A DNA stretch of 51,275 bases, from the NCBI GenBank assembly GCA_030650425.1, contig JAUSED010000011.1:1-51275 (forward strand), read 5' to 3'. How positions within the stretch are numbered: position 1 is the stretch's first letter; every line of letters begins with the position of its first letter. Source of the stretch: Candidatus Omnitrophota bacterium (GTDB lineage: Bacteria > Omnitrophota > Gorgyraeia > Gygaellales > Profunditerraquicolaceae). Both the position numbers and the translations under genes were made by a program. This document shows positions 1 to 8,512 of this stretch, in pieces. The notes under the pieces were generated by a model. The model searched no databases. It was not told the DNA's origin and saw nothing but the letters and a program-made list of their open reading frames with translations.

Positions 1-1036
1 CCAAGAGCTATCCGCCCTAACCGATCAACTCACCCAAGCCAAGAATAAGATCGCTGAACTAGAGCAGGCTGCTGGCGCCAAAGAAGAAGCCTTAAGCCAA
101 AATCAATCTTCTTTAGCTAACCTTAAGAATGAAAAAGACCAACTCGCTAATCAACTCACCCAGGCCAATCAAGGTGCTTCTGAGCAGGCCGTTCAACTCA
201 AAGCTTCTCAAGAGAAAGTTAAAGCTCTCGAAGCGCTCACTGAGCAATTAACTCAAGCCAAGAATAAGATCGCTGAACTAGAAACTGCCTCATCAACCAA
301 AGACCAGGCCTTAAATGATAATCTATCCTCTCTGGAAACCCTCAAAACCGAAAAAGACCAACTCGCTAATCAACTCACTCAAGCTACGCAAGCTACTACT
401 GAACAAGCTACCCAACTAAAGGCCTCGCAAGATAAACTCAAGGAGCTATCCGTTTTAACCGATCAATTAACCAGCGCCAAGAACAAGATCGCTGAACTAG
501 AGCAGGCTGTTGGCGCCAAAGATGTGCAGGTGGCTGATTTGAAGAGTATGATGGACAAATTAAAGGAGAGCCTAGAGTCAGAATTAGATTCTTATAAGGC
601 CAAACTAGAAATGGCCCAACGGGGTATCGTGGTTCAGGTTTTGACAGATGTATCTTTTGATTCGGGAAGCGCTCATTTAAGCCAAGAAGGTAAACGGATC
701 ATTCAGAAGATAGCCAATGTTTTAGAAAATGAAGAAAAGAACTATAGAATCTTAATCGAAGGCCACACTGATAATCGGCCCATCCAATACTCACGTTGGA
801 AATCAAATTGGCAACTTTCTTCTGAACGGGCGCTGAGTGTGTTAGATAGTATCTTAAAGGAATCGAAAATTGATCCCAGTCGGTGTTCTATAGCGGGATT
901 CGGGGAACAGCGCCCGATTGGTGACAATTCCATACCGGAAGGCAGGAGGCAGAATCGTAGAGTCGAGATTATTATCCAGCCGGAAATCATAAAAATCAGA
1001 AAACCTCAAGGGCCGTTACCTTCCGGCCTCCCATAA
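1..1036 (+). CDS. Coiled-coil OmpA-family protein, 5' partial
   Basis: The frame is open from base 2, so the N-terminus lies outside the window. The first ~170 visible residues are Gln/Ala/Lys/Glu-rich and predicted to form a long coiled coil built from 73-residue repeats. The C-terminal ~115 residues (from about base 640) form an OmpA-like peptidoglycan-binding domain, recognisable by VSFDSGSAHL, GHTDNRPI and the closing NRRVEI. Family knowledge places such domains in the periplasm, gripping peptidoglycan. The overall shape suggests an envelope tether or a MotB/Pal-like spacer protein; the exact role is unknown. A start at base 524 is possible on paper but would discard the coiled coil that is plainly in frame. 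Confidence 0.85.
   Translation, partial: QELSALTDQLTQAKNKIAELEQAAGAKEEALSQNQSSLANLKNEKDQLANQLTQANQGASEQAVQLKASQEKVKALEALTEQLTQAKNKIAELETASSTKDQALNDNLSSLETLKTEKDQLANQLTQATQATTEQATQLKASQDKLKELSVLTDQLTSAKNKIAELEQAVGAKDVQVADLKSMMDKLKESLESELDSYKAKLEMAQRGIVVQVLTDVSFDSGSAHLSQEGKRIIQKIANVLENEEKNYRILIEGHTDNRPIQYSRWKSNWQLSSERALSVLDSILKESKIDPSRCSIAGFGEQRPIGDNSIPEGRRQNRRVEIIIQPEIIKIRKPQGPLPSGLP
41..501 (+). repeat. 219-bp tandem repeat inside the coiled-coil gene
   Basis: The same stretch, encoding KNKIAELE after LT(D/E)QLT, begins at 41, 260 and 479, which gives an exact 219-nt (73-residue) period. A second landmark, EKDQLANQLTQA, recurs with the same spacing. The array probably extends left of the window. 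Copies are diverged at synonymous and some non-synonymous sites, so the expansion is not very recent. Confidence 0.8.
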
Positions 1037-1292
1037 GTCAGCAGATTTGGCAGTAACCATTTAAAGATTACATTGAAATCGACAGATTCCAGGATTAAAT
1101 ATCCATGGAGATAATTCGTGTCGATCAATAGCAAAAAATTAAAATATACTCTGCTTAGGAAATTCGCCTTATGGTGGATAAAAGTCTATGAAAGGTGAAG
1201 TCGCGTCATTTACATTTTTTAGGGAAGAAGTAAAATAATTTTCAGTGAGAAAAAGTTGGGTAATAATTAGAAACTTAAAAAAGGAGGCGGAA

Positions 1293-1871
1293 ATGAGAGG
1301 AAAGAGGATAGCGTTTTTATCGTTGGTTCTTGCCTTTAGCGTCGTTGCTTTAGCTTGGGCGGATAAGGGGAGCGGAGGATCGGGTTCGAGTAACTCGGGT
1401 TCGAGTAACTCAGGTTCAGGCTCAGTCAATTCAGGTAGAGGGATAAGCGGTTCGGGTTCAATCAACTCAGGGATGGGCTCAATTAATTCAAGATCGGTTA
1501 ATTCAGGGATGGGTTCAATCAACTCAGGAAGAAATACTATAAATTCCGGGCCAAGCAGTATAAATTCAGGTAGGTCTCCTGCTGTTGGGATAGGAGGTCA
1601 AGCTCCTGATATAAGGCGTGAAGACAGACAATTAGACAGAAGGTTGGATAGACAGCTAGGCAGACAAGAGGACCGGCAGCTAGGCAGACAAGAGGACCGG
1701 CAGTTAGGCAGGCAAGCGGACCGGCAACTAGGCAGACAAGAGGATCGACAGTTAGATAGACAAGCAGACCGTCAGTTAGACCGTCAAGCCGACAGGCAGT
1801 TAGATCGGCAGGCTGACAGGCAAGCGGATCGGCAACTAGACCGGAGACAAGACAGGCAGTTAGATAATTAA
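1293..1871 (+). CDS. Secreted low-complexity protein with octad repeats
   Basis: 192 residues from the ATG at 1293, chosen because AAGGAGG lies just upstream at 1281; an earlier in-frame start at 1245 lacks a ribosome site and would bury the signal peptide. Residues 1-24 form a clear signal peptide ending AWA. Residues ~26-100 are Gly/Ser/Asn-rich (GSINSG-type units). From about residue 107 to the end the protein is an array of eight-residue units of the form DRQL(G/D)RQ(E/A), almost only Asp, Arg, Gln and Leu. No known family is recognised. The charge-alternating array could form a single long helix or a surface-binding tail; function unknown. Confidence 0.7.
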   Translation: MRGKRIAFLSLVLAFSVVALAWADKGSGGSGSSNSGSSNSGSGSVNSGRGISGSGSINSGMGSINSRSVNSGMGSINSGRNTINSGPSSINSGRSPAVGIGGQAPDIRREDRQLDRRLDRQLGRQEDRQLGRQEDRQLGRQADRQLGRQEDRQLDRQADRQLDRQADRQLDRQADRQADRQLDRRQDRQLDN

Positions 1872-1889
1872 GAAAATAGAAAGTGAGAG

Positions 1890-1940
1890 ATAGGGGATGC
1901 TTCTTATTTTGAGAAAGGAGAAACGTCCCCTATTTTATTT
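1890..1940 (+). terminator. Probable terminator after the repeat protein
   Basis: ATAGGGGATG at 1890-1899 pairs with CGTCCCCTAT at 1924-1933 (9 of 10 positions) and is followed by a T-rich run. The 24-nt loop is long, which lowers confidence. Confidence 0.5.
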
Positions 1941-1994
1941 GATTTTTTATTGACGGGAGACCAATATATTGATTAAGAATAAAGGAGGCGGTTC

Positions 1995-2351
1995 ATGGCG
2001 AAAGAGTGGATCAAAAACTTATTTTCTAAAATAGACAGGATGGATAGCGATGGATTCAGCGCGTCTTTGGCTCAAAATGCTTCCTTCCGTTTTGCCAACG
2101 CGCCGGCAGTTATTGGTAGAGAGAATATTCGAGGCGCGGTTAGTAGTTTTTTCACACAGATTAAAGGACTACGCCATCGCATCTTAGAAACTTGGGAATG
2201 CGGTAATACTGTAATCTGCGAAGGGGAGGTAACCTATACACGCCATAATGGCAGCGCATTGACCTTACCCTTTGTAGACATCTTGCGTATGGAAGCGGAA
2301 TTAATTGCCGATTACCGGATTTATATGGACATCTCTGCCCTGTTTGCTTAA
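1995..2351 (+). CDS. NTF2/SnoaL-like fold protein
   Basis: 118 residues starting at an ATG with AAAGGAGGCGG upstream. The pattern (helical N-terminus, FRFANAPAVIGRENIRGAV, then strands with GEVTYTRHNGSALTLPFVDILRME) matches SnoaL-like/NTF2-superfamily proteins, which are cone-shaped dimers binding small hydrophobic ligands or acting as isomerases. Substrate cannot be told from sequence. It stands alone between a terminator and the thiamin promoter. Confidence 0.7.
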   Translation: MAKEWIKNLFSKIDRMDSDGFSASLAQNASFRFANAPAVIGRENIRGAVSSFFTQIKGLRHRILETWECGNTVICEGEVTYTRHNGSALTLPFVDILRMEAELIADYRIYMDISALFA

Positions 2352-2369
2352 ATTTAACATTTTTAGGAT

Positions 2370-2397
2370 TTGACAAAAGCCGATTTTGTGCTTAAAT
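2370..2397 (+). promoter_or_regulatory. Promoter of the thiamin operon
   Basis: TTGACA at 2370-2375 (perfect -35) and TTAAAT at 2392-2397, 16 bp apart, just upstream of the TPP riboswitch. Confidence 0.6.
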
Positions 2398-2412
2398 AGA
2401 ATAGAGAATTAA

Positions 2413-2510
2413 ATAGGGGAGGTCGTAGATACGGCCTGAGAGTTCCGCGAAAAAGCGGATTACCCGAATAACCTGAACTGGATAATGCCAGCGTAGGGAA
2501 GTAAAGTGGA
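2413..2510 (+). promoter_or_regulatory. TPP (THI-element) riboswitch
   Basis: The diagnostic blocks are present in order: GGGGAGG (2417), CTGAGAG (2436), ACCCGAATAACCTGAACTGG (2462), GATAATGCCAGCGTAGGGAA (2481). A small variable stem (CCGC...GCGG) sits between. It precedes thiE-thiS/G/H and is followed directly by an intrinsic terminator, so high thiamin diphosphate should stop transcription. Confidence 0.97.
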
Positions 2511-2517
2511 ACTTTTG

Positions 2518-2554
2518 AAACCCTTATGCGCTTGGTATAAGGGTTTTGTTTTTT
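2518..2554 (+). terminator. Riboswitch-controlled intrinsic terminator
   Basis: AAACCCTTAT (2518-2527) pairs perfectly with ATAAGGGTTT (2537-2546), with a 9-nt loop and a T-run (2549-2554). It lies between the TPP aptamer and the thiE start, so it is the expression platform. Confidence 0.93.
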
Positions 2555-2566
2555 AGGGGAGTAAAA

Positions 2567-3412
2567 GTGCTAAAAGTCAAAGATTATAGTTTATATTTGG
2601 TCATAAGTGAAGAATACGCATTGGGTAAAGACGCTGTAGAAATAGCCGAGCTGGCTATTGCCGGAGGAGTGGATATTATCCAGTTGCGCGAAAAGAATAA
2701 GCATAGGGATAAATTAATCAAGCTTGCCGTAGAGCTTTCCCGTATCTGCAAGGCCAATAGCGTTACCTTTATTGTCAATGACGATCCGCTCTTAGCCAAA
2801 GAAGCCGATGCCGACGGCGTGCATCTGGGTCAGGAAGATGTGAAAAAATACAGTATATCCGCGACAAGGGAGATTATCGGAAAAAATAAAGTCATCGGCG
2901 TTTCCACGCATTCTTTGGTTGAGTTGGAGAAAGCCAATAGTGAGGATGTTGATTATATTGCTTATGGGCCGATTTACCCAACTAAGACTAAAGATTATTT
3001 TCTGGGCGCGGGCGATATCAAAGCAGCCTTGAGCGTGGCTAAAAAACCGCTTGTTTTTATAGGAGGGATCAATTTAACCAATTTAGATGAAATATTAGCA
3101 GAAGGAGCAAGAAATATAGCCGTAATTAGAGGGATAATTCAGGCCGCGGATATAAGCGCTATGGCCAGGAATTTTAAGCATAGGATTATGCAGGCTAAAA
3201 AAGAGACAAAAATGATCATTAAAATAAACGGCAAAGATCAAGTCATTGAAGGAAGTTTAAATCTTTTAGAGTTGGTGATCAGTAAAAAGTTAGCTCCGGA
3301 AAGCGTAGTTTTAGAGCATAACTTATCTATCGTGCCGAAAGAAGAATGGGAAAATGTTTCTCTACGAGAAAACGATAGCTTGGAAATAGTGAGTTTTATG
3401 GGAGGTGGATAA
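2567..3412 (+). CDS. thiE-thiS: ThiE-ThiS fusion: thiamin-phosphate synthase plus sulfur carrier
   Basis: 281 residues from the GTG at 2567 with AGGGGAG upstream; a TTG at 2546 lies inside the terminator stem and is not used. Residues 1 to ~210 are ThiE ([36 protein letters not shown]), which joins the pyrimidine and thiazole halves to make thiamin phosphate. From residue 216 a complete ThiS ubiquitin-like carrier follows, ending FMGGG at the stop, so its C-terminus is free for adenylation and thiocarboxylation. The two are in one frame without an intervening stop; internal initiation at the ATG at 3212 is possible. The thiG ribosome site overlaps the Gly codons of the tail. Confidence 0.93.
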   Translation: MLKVKDYSLYLVISEEYALGKDAVEIAELAIAGGVDIIQLREKNKHRDKLIKLAVELSRICKANSVTFIVNDDPLLAKEADADGVHLGQEDVKKYSISATREIIGKNKVIGVSTHSLVELEKANSEDVDYIAYGPIYPTKTKDYFLGAGDIKAALSVAKKPLVFIGGINLTNLDEILAEGARNIAVIRGIIQAADISAMARNFKHRIMQAKKETKMIIKINGKDQVIEGSLNLLELVISKKLAPESVVLEHNLSIVPKEEWENVSLRENDSLEIVSFMGGG

Positions 3413-3414
3413 AA

Positions 3415-4194
3415 GTGGAAGATGCGTTGATCATAGGCGGTAAGGTAATTTATAACCGGTTGTTTATCGGTACCGGTAAATTTTCCAGCTTTGCGTTAAT
3501 GCGCGATGCATTAGAGGCGGCGGATCCTAGTGTGGTCACCGTTGCTCTCAGAAGGGTAGATGCTAGCTCAAAAACAGATAATATTTTAGATTATCTTCCG
3601 AAGCAATGTGCAGTGATGCCGAATACCTCCGGAGCAAGAAATGCGGATGAGGCAGTGCGCATCGCGAGACTGGCTCAGGCAAGCGGGGCAACAAACTGGA
3701 TTAAGATAGAGGTGATTCAGGATAATAAATACCTTCTGCCGGATAATCTTGAAACTTTAAAAGCCACTGAGATTTTGGTGAAAGAAGGTTTCATCGTTCT
3801 TCCGTATATGAGTCCGGATTTATCCATCGCTAGAAGACTGGTGGATGCCGGTGCCGCTGCGGTTATGCCTTTGGGTTCTCCGATAGGAAGTAATAGAGGG
3901 ATTAAGACTAAAGAGCTGGTTGAGATAATGGTTCGTGAAATCAAGATTCCGGTTATCGTAGATGCGGGCTTAGGCAGCCCGTCGGATGCCTGCGAATGTA
4001 TGGAGATGGGCTGCGCGGCAGTGCTGGTGAATACGGCTATAGCCATAGCAAGGGATCCGGTGAATATGGCTAGGGCATTTAAGGATGCGGTGAGCGCCGG
4101 CCGGCGCGCGTATCTGGCAGGCTTTGGGTCGGAGAAAAATTACGCTAGTCCCTCTTCACCTCTGACAGGATTTTTAAGAAAAGAAGATCATTAA
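3415..4194 (+). CDS. thiG: Thiazole synthase ThiG
   Basis: 259 residues, normal for ThiG, starting at GTG with GGAGGTGG upstream. This TIM-barrel enzyme builds the thiazole ring from deoxyxylulose phosphate, dehydroglycine and ThiS thiocarboxylate. Family landmarks are FIGTGKF, VALRR, LPNTSGA-like [22 protein letters not shown] (containing the Schiff-base lysine region), and the phosphate-binding [14 protein letters not shown] plus VLVNTAIA. It follows thiE-thiS after 2 bp and overlaps thiH by one base, so the three are translationally coupled. Confidence 0.97.
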   Translation: MEDALIIGGKVIYNRLFIGTGKFSSFALMRDALEAADPSVVTVALRRVDASSKTDNILDYLPKQCAVMPNTSGARNADEAVRIARLAQASGATNWIKIEVIQDNKYLLPDNLETLKATEILVKEGFIVLPYMSPDLSIARRLVDAGAAAVMPLGSPIGSNRGIKTKELVEIMVREIKIPVIVDAGLGSPSDACECMEMGCAAVLVNTAIAIARDPVNMARAFKDAVSAGRRAYLAGFGSEKNYASPSSPLTGFLRKEDH

Positions 4195-5306
4195 TGAGTT
4201 ATTACGACCTTTACCTAAAATATAAGGATCTTGATTTTGAGCATATTTTTTCCGGTTTTTCCTCAGCTGATGTTTTGGCTGCCATTGATAGCAAGAAGCA
4301 AGACACAAGACAGCTTCTAGCGCTTCTTTCTCCGTTAGCGGAAAACTATTTAGAAGAGATGGCTCAATGCGCGCATAATTTAAGCTTACAATATTTTGGC
4401 AAGACCATTCAGCTATACACTCCAATGTATCTATCTAATTATTGCGATAATCAGTGTGGCTATTGCGGGTTTAATCATAATAATCAAGTTAGCCGGCGCA
4501 AGCTTACTTTGGAAGAAGTAGAAAAGGAAGCTAGCGTCATCTCCTCAACCGGCTTGGAGCATATTTTAATCTTGACCGGAGAATCCCAAGCAATGAGCCC
4601 GCTTTCCTATATTAAGGATTGTCTGAGAATATTAAAAAAATACTTTAGTTCAATATCAATCGAGATCTACGCGCTTACAGAAAGCGAGTATGCGGAGTTA
4701 ATCGCTAGCGGTGTGGATGGCTTGACTTTATATCAGGAGACCTATGATCAAAGGGTTTATAGCATGGTGCATAAGGGAGGCCCAAAGAAGGATTATTTGT
4801 TTAGGCTCGGCGCGCCGGAAAGGGCGGCAAAAAACGGGATAAGGAATGTGAATATAGGAGTTTTGTTGGGATTAAATGACTGGAGAAAAGAAGTTTTCTT
4901 TATGGGCCTGCATGCCAAATATCTTCAGGATAATTTTTCCAGTGTAGAGATAGGCGCATCCATCCCAAGGTTAAAAGCCCATCTCGGAGATTTTAAGATA
5001 CCCAGCGAAGTAAGCGATCAGAATATGGCGCAGATCATCACAGCTTTGAGGATTTTTCTTCCGCGGCTGGGGATTAGTTTATCCACGCGGGAGCCAGCTA
5101 AGCTCAGAGAAGACCTTTTACCGTTAGGCATTACGCGTATCTCCGCGGGTTCTTCGACCAAGGTAGGCGGCCATGCTGTCGCAGCTGATGAGAGTTTTAA
5201 TTTAGCTCAATTTGAGATAGCTGATTTAAGGAATGTGGAAGAAGTAAAAGCAATGTTAACCCTAAAAGGATACCAGCCGGTGCTCAAAGATTGGATGTTA
5301 ATATAG
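4194..5306 (+). CDS. thiH: Tyrosine lyase ThiH (2-iminoacetate synthase)
   Basis: 370 residues. A radical-SAM enzyme that cleaves tyrosine to dehydroglycine and p-cresol for thiazole formation. The [4Fe-4S] motif C84-x3-C88-x2-C91 is followed by GFNHNN, and the C-terminal half carries the ThiH-type RISAGSSTKVGG block. The start ATG overlaps the thiG stop (TAATG). Use of ThiH rather than the oxygen-dependent ThiO fits an anaerobic lifestyle. thiC, thiD and thiF are not in the window. Confidence 0.96.
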   Translation: MSYYDLYLKYKDLDFEHIFSGFSSADVLAAIDSKKQDTRQLLALLSPLAENYLEEMAQCAHNLSLQYFGKTIQLYTPMYLSNYCDNQCGYCGFNHNNQVSRRKLTLEEVEKEASVISSTGLEHILILTGESQAMSPLSYIKDCLRILKKYFSSISIEIYALTESEYAELIASGVDGLTLYQETYDQRVYSMVHKGGPKKDYLFRLGAPERAAKNGIRNVNIGVLLGLNDWRKEVFFMGLHAKYLQDNFSSVEIGASIPRLKAHLGDFKIPSEVSDQNMAQIITALRIFLPRLGISLSTREPAKLREDLLPLGITRISAGSSTKVGGHAVAADESFNLAQFEIADLRNVEEVKAMLTLKGYQPVLKDWMLI

Positions 5307-5318
5307 ATAAAAAAATAC

Positions 5319-5363
5319 TTGACAAGGATTAATTATAATATATACTCTACTATGTTAATAGAG
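5319..5363 (+). promoter_or_regulatory. Promoter and candidate Rrf2 operator
   Basis: TTGACA (5319-5324) and TATACT (5341-5346) are 16 bp apart. Overlapping the end of the -10 and the likely start point is the imperfect palindrome CTCTACTATGTTAATAGAG (5345-5363), placed where an Rrf2 repressor would block transcription. Confidence 0.65.
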
Positions 5364-5386
5364 ATTATAGAGATAGAGAGGGAAGG

Positions 5387-5824
5387 ATGAAGATAACTTA
5401 TAAAGGTGATTATGCTTTAAAAGCGGTATTGGATCTGGCCTTGAATTATGGGAGCATCGTGACGATCCACGAATTGGCCAGCCGTATACAAGTGCCTTTT
5501 AAATTCCTGGAACAGGTTTTGCTGGATTTGAAAAAGGGTGGTTTTGTGGAGAGTAAGCGTGGTAAGATTGGCGGGTATTTTTTGGCTAAAAGCCCCGCGG
5601 AAATAACCATAGGAGAGGTGATCAGGTTCATTGACGGCCCGATAGAGCCGATTGCCTGTGTTGAAAAGGGCTATTCCGGCTGTACGGATCTCTACAAATG
5701 TGTGTTCAGAAAGATTTGGGTAGATGTGGGAAGGGCAACTTCAGAGATAGTGGATAATATTACCTTTGAGAAGCTGGTGAATGAGGTACAGGCGAGTACG
5801 GAGGCGGTAGTTTATCAAATTTAA
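5387..5824 (+). CDS. Rrf2-family transcriptional regulator (IscR/CymR-like)
   Basis: 145 residues with a winged helix (MKITYKGDYALKAVLDLAL, VPFKFLEQVLLDLKKGGFV, SKRGKIGGYFLA) and a dimer helix. Three cysteines, C91-x7-C99-x5-C105, sit where IscR-type members ligate an Fe-S cluster, with slightly different spacing. It opens the sulfur block, 40 bp before cysH, and carries a palindrome at its own promoter. By context it is a cysteine- or Fe-S-responsive repressor of sulfur assimilation, as CymR is in Bacillus; the ligand is inferred. Confidence 0.88.
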   Translation: MKITYKGDYALKAVLDLALNYGSIVTIHELASRIQVPFKFLEQVLLDLKKGGFVESKRGKIGGYFLAKSPAEITIGEVIRFIDGPIEPIACVEKGYSGCTDLYKCVFRKIWVDVGRATSEIVDNITFEKLVNEVQASTEAVVYQI

Positions 5825-5864
5825 GTGAGAGGTTCTTAAAAAACCTAAAAACTGGGAGGGGTAA

Positions 5865-6590
5865 ATGAGTTTGCTGGAGAATAAGGATGATTTAAAGACA
5901 TTGGTGGAAACGTTGAATTTCAAGGAGAAAGTTGAGCGGTCAAAACGTTTAATTAAAGAAGCCTACGAGCGTTATGGGGATTCGCTAGTGGTGGCTAACA
6001 GCTTAGGGAAAGATTCGGTAGCGGTTTGGGATCTGGCCAAAAGAGTAAATCCGAAAATCAAAGGTTTTATCGTGACCACCAGATTTAAGCCGGCTGAAAC
6101 CATAACCTTTATGAATGAAACAGTGAAAAGGTATCCGGAGCTGAAAGTTTATCAGAATGATTCGGCGATCCCGGAAAAGATTTACGAAAGCGAACCTGAT
6201 AAATGCTGCGATATCTTAAAAGTTGAACCGGTGAAACGCGCGATTGAAGAGATGCATGTGAAATGCTGGGTAACCGGCTTACGTTGCACAGAAGGCCGCA
6301 CGCGCACGGATTTCAAAGAGGTCGAAGAGCGGGATAAGGGCTTAATCAAACTTAATCCTATTTTGATTTGGAAGGAAAGAGAAGTTTGGCAATATCTGGC
6401 GCTGTATCAGGTTCCGGTCAATCCGCTCTATGGCGAAGGTTATCGGTCCTTAGGCTGCGCGCCTTGCACCAAGATTACCAATGATGATAACGAACGTGCC
6501 GGACGCTGGATCGGCACGAGCAAGTGCGGAGGCGAGTGTGGAATACACACGCGGCCTTTAAAGAGTAATTTAGCAGGAGATGGGATTTGA
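5865..6590 (+). CDS. cysH: APS reductase (CysH family)
   Basis: 241 residues. Reduces adenosine phosphosulfate to sulfite in the cytoplasm. Seen: a PP-loop SLGKDS (46-51), the cluster-binding pairs C114-C115 and C198-x2-C201 (GCAPC), and the catalytic ECGIH tail (C225). The double Cys pairs mark the [4Fe-4S] type that uses APS rather than PAPS. Start ATG has GGGAGGGG upstream. Its TGA overlaps the TTG start of the downstream permease. No ATP sulfurylase is present in the window. Confidence 0.93.
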   Translation: MSLLENKDDLKTLVETLNFKEKVERSKRLIKEAYERYGDSLVVANSLGKDSVAVWDLAKRVNPKIKGFIVTTRFKPAETITFMNETVKRYPELKVYQNDSAIPEKIYESEPDKCCDILKVEPVKRAIEEMHVKCWVTGLRCTEGRTRTDFKEVEERDKGLIKLNPILIWKEREVWQYLALYQVPVNPLYGEGYRSLGCAPCTKITNDDNERAGRWIGTSKCGGECGIHTRPLKSNLAGDGI

Positions 6591-7552
6591 TCAGCTACTT
6601 ACTTTTAGCGCTCTTAACAGTTTTCTTTGCCCTGAATATGGGCGCCAGCGGAATCGCTCCTTCTTTCGCCTCTACTTATGGCGGCCGCTTAATTAAAAAG
6701 AAAAAAGCCCTTTTATTATTCGGCTTTTTTGTAATCTTGGGCGCCGTAACCTTAGGAAAGGGCGTAGCCGCGACCCTCGGGAAAGGCCTTTTACCGCAGG
6801 AATACATAAATTTCAACGTGGTATTAGTAATCCTGGGTTCGGCTAGTTTGGGGCTTTTTCTGGCTAATATTTTGAAGATACCGCAGTCAACCAGCCAAGT
6901 TACCGTAGGGGCAATCGTGGGAGCGGGGTTACATTTTCAACATTTGAACGTAAAAACCATTTTTTGGAAAATACTTCCGATGTGGGTAGTTTTACCGTTA
7001 CTCGCTTATTTTTTGACTTGGTTGATTTACCGTAAGATTTATCCGCCCGAACACGACAATCTGCATATTTACCAAAAACTATTTGCTAACGAGAAAAAGC
7101 TGAGATTGTCAGCTCTGCTAATGAGTTGTTATGTTGCTTTTGCTATCGGTACCAATAATGTGGGTAATGCCGTAGGCCCTTTATTTGGAGCGGGTATTTT
7201 AGGGATAAATTTGGGGTTGCTTTTAGTTTCTCCGCTTTTTGGTATCGGCGCTCTTGTGTTGGGAAAAGGCACTCTCGAAACCGCGGGTAAAGAAATAGTC
7301 CCTCTGGGATTATTTTCCAGTACCTTGGTTTTATTTGTTACCGCCACTTTATTGATTTTTGCTTCGATACTAGGCATACCTCAATCACTGGTGCAGCTGA
7401 ATATCTTTTCCATATTCGCCATAAGCTGCCTGAAGAACGGCCACAAGCGCACATTAGACCAGCGGTTGACCAAAAAAACATTTTTAATTTGGACGGTTAC
7501 GCCATTAATTTCTATGATTATTTCCTATTTACTGCTGTTTTTGATAAAATAA
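6587..7552 (+). CDS. cysP: PiT-family permease, probably sulfate (CysP-like)
   Basis: 321 residues, an integral membrane protein with roughly ten hydrophobic segments in two inverted halves. The PiT signature recurs as NMGASGIAPSFASTYGG near the N-terminus and GTNNVGNAVGPLFGAGIL in the middle. The family carries phosphate in most bacteria, but the CysP branch carries sulfate, and the placement between APS reductase and cysteine synthase strongly favours sulfate. Translation starts at a TTG (6587) with AGGAGA six bases upstream, overlapping the cysH stop as TTGA. Confidence 0.85.
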   Translation: MISYLLLALLTVFFALNMGASGIAPSFASTYGGRLIKKKKALLLFGFFVILGAVTLGKGVAATLGKGLLPQEYINFNVVLVILGSASLGLFLANILKIPQSTSQVTVGAIVGAGLHFQHLNVKTIFWKILPMWVVLPLLAYFLTWLIYRKIYPPEHDNLHIYQKLFANEKKLRLSALLMSCYVAFAIGTNNVGNAVGPLFGAGILGINLGLLLVSPLFGIGALVLGKGTLETAGKEIVPLGLFSSTLVLFVTATLLIFASILGIPQSLVQLNIFSIFAISCLKNGHKRTLDQRLTKKTFLIWTVTPLISMIISYLLLFLIK

Positions 7553-7566
7553 TATAAGGAGAGCAT

Positions 7567-8502
7567 ATGTCTTTCTCGAATAAGGTCGTTAATAATGTTA
7601 TAGAATTAATCGGGAGCACGCCTTTAGTCAGGCTGCACAGTGTTCTTCGAGCCGGAGGCGCGGAGATACTGGCTAAATTAGAATATTTCAATCCCGGCGG
7701 AAGCGTGAAGGACAGAATCTGCCTTGAGATGATTGAAGACGCGGAAAGAAAAGGCCTGCTTAAAAAAGGCTCGACTATTGTTGAGCCGACTAGCGGCAAT
7801 ACCGGAATTGGCTTGGCGATGATTGCCGCGGTTAAAAAGTATAAATGTATTCTGGTGATGCCTGAAACGATGAGCCTTGAGAGAATATATATTCTTAAGT
7901 CTTATGGAGCAGAGATTCTGCTTACACCTGCTTCTTTAGGGATGCAGGGAGCGATTACTAAGGCGGAAGAAATTGTGAAAAAAACTCCCGGTAGTTTTAT
8001 GCCTCAGCAATTTAAGAATCAGGCTAATCCCGCGGCTCATCGTAAGTCTACCGCTATAGAGATACTTGAGGCAACCGGCGGCAATCTGGATGCATTTGTC
8101 GCCGGAGTGGGGACAGGGGGAACGATTACCGGAGTGGGGGAGGTTTTAAAAAAGCATAACCCTAATATAAAGATTATCGCGGTTGAGCCAAAGGCAAGCG
8201 CGGTTTTGTCTGGATCAAAACCCGGCCCGCATAAGATTCAGGGTATCGGCGCAGGCTTTATTCCGGAGATATTAAATCGGAAGGTTATTGATCAGATAAT
8301 TCAGGTAGAAGACAACGATTCCTTTAGATTAGCCGGGCTTCTGGCCAAAGAGGAAGGACTTTTTGTGGGTATTTCTTCAGGCGCGGCTGCTTGGGCAGCT
8401 TTGAAAGTCTCTGAAGAATTAGGTAAAGGTAAGGTTGTAGTTACGGTATTCCCTGATACAGGCGAAAGATATTTTTCTACTCAACAGTATTTTGAAGCCT
8501 AA
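7567..8502 (+). CDS. cysK: Cysteine synthase, first copy
   Basis: 311 residues, fold-type II PLP enzyme that replaces the acetyl group of O-acetylserine with sulfur. PLP lysine K48 in GGSVKDR, the PTSGNTG substrate loop, [10 protein letters not shown] phosphate loop and the CysK-type [14 protein letters not shown] are all present. It lies directly before the sulfur-carrier gene, an order that recalls cysM-cysO of Mycobacterium, so it may accept carrier thiocarboxylate as well as sulfide. A second cysK is found at 14937. Confidence 0.95.
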   Translation: MSFSNKVVNNVIELIGSTPLVRLHSVLRAGGAEILAKLEYFNPGGSVKDRICLEMIEDAERKGLLKKGSTIVEPTSGNTGIGLAMIAAVKKYKCILVMPETMSLERIYILKSYGAEILLTPASLGMQGAITKAEEIVKKTPGSFMPQQFKNQANPAAHRKSTAIEILEATGGNLDAFVAGVGTGGTITGVGEVLKKHNPNIKIIAVEPKASAVLSGSKPGPHKIQGIGAGFIPEILNRKVIDQIIQVEDNDSFRLAGLLAKEEGLFVGISSGAAAWAALKVSEELGKGKVVVTVFPDTGERYFSTQQYFEA

Positions 8503-8512
8503 GAGGTGGCCT

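Noticed and set aside
1620-1871. CRISPR array in the octad repeat region
   Set aside because: Repeats are contiguous 24-bp codon units without unique spacers and lie in a coding frame with a signal peptide.
2546-2566. TTG start for thiE at 2546
   Set aside because: It lies inside the 3' arm of the riboswitch terminator and lacks a ribosome site; the GTG at 2567 has AGGGGAG upstream.
6587-7552. Phosphate transporter (Pit) assignment
   Set aside because: The family allows it, but position between APS reductase and cysteine synthase with stop-start coupling favours sulfate.
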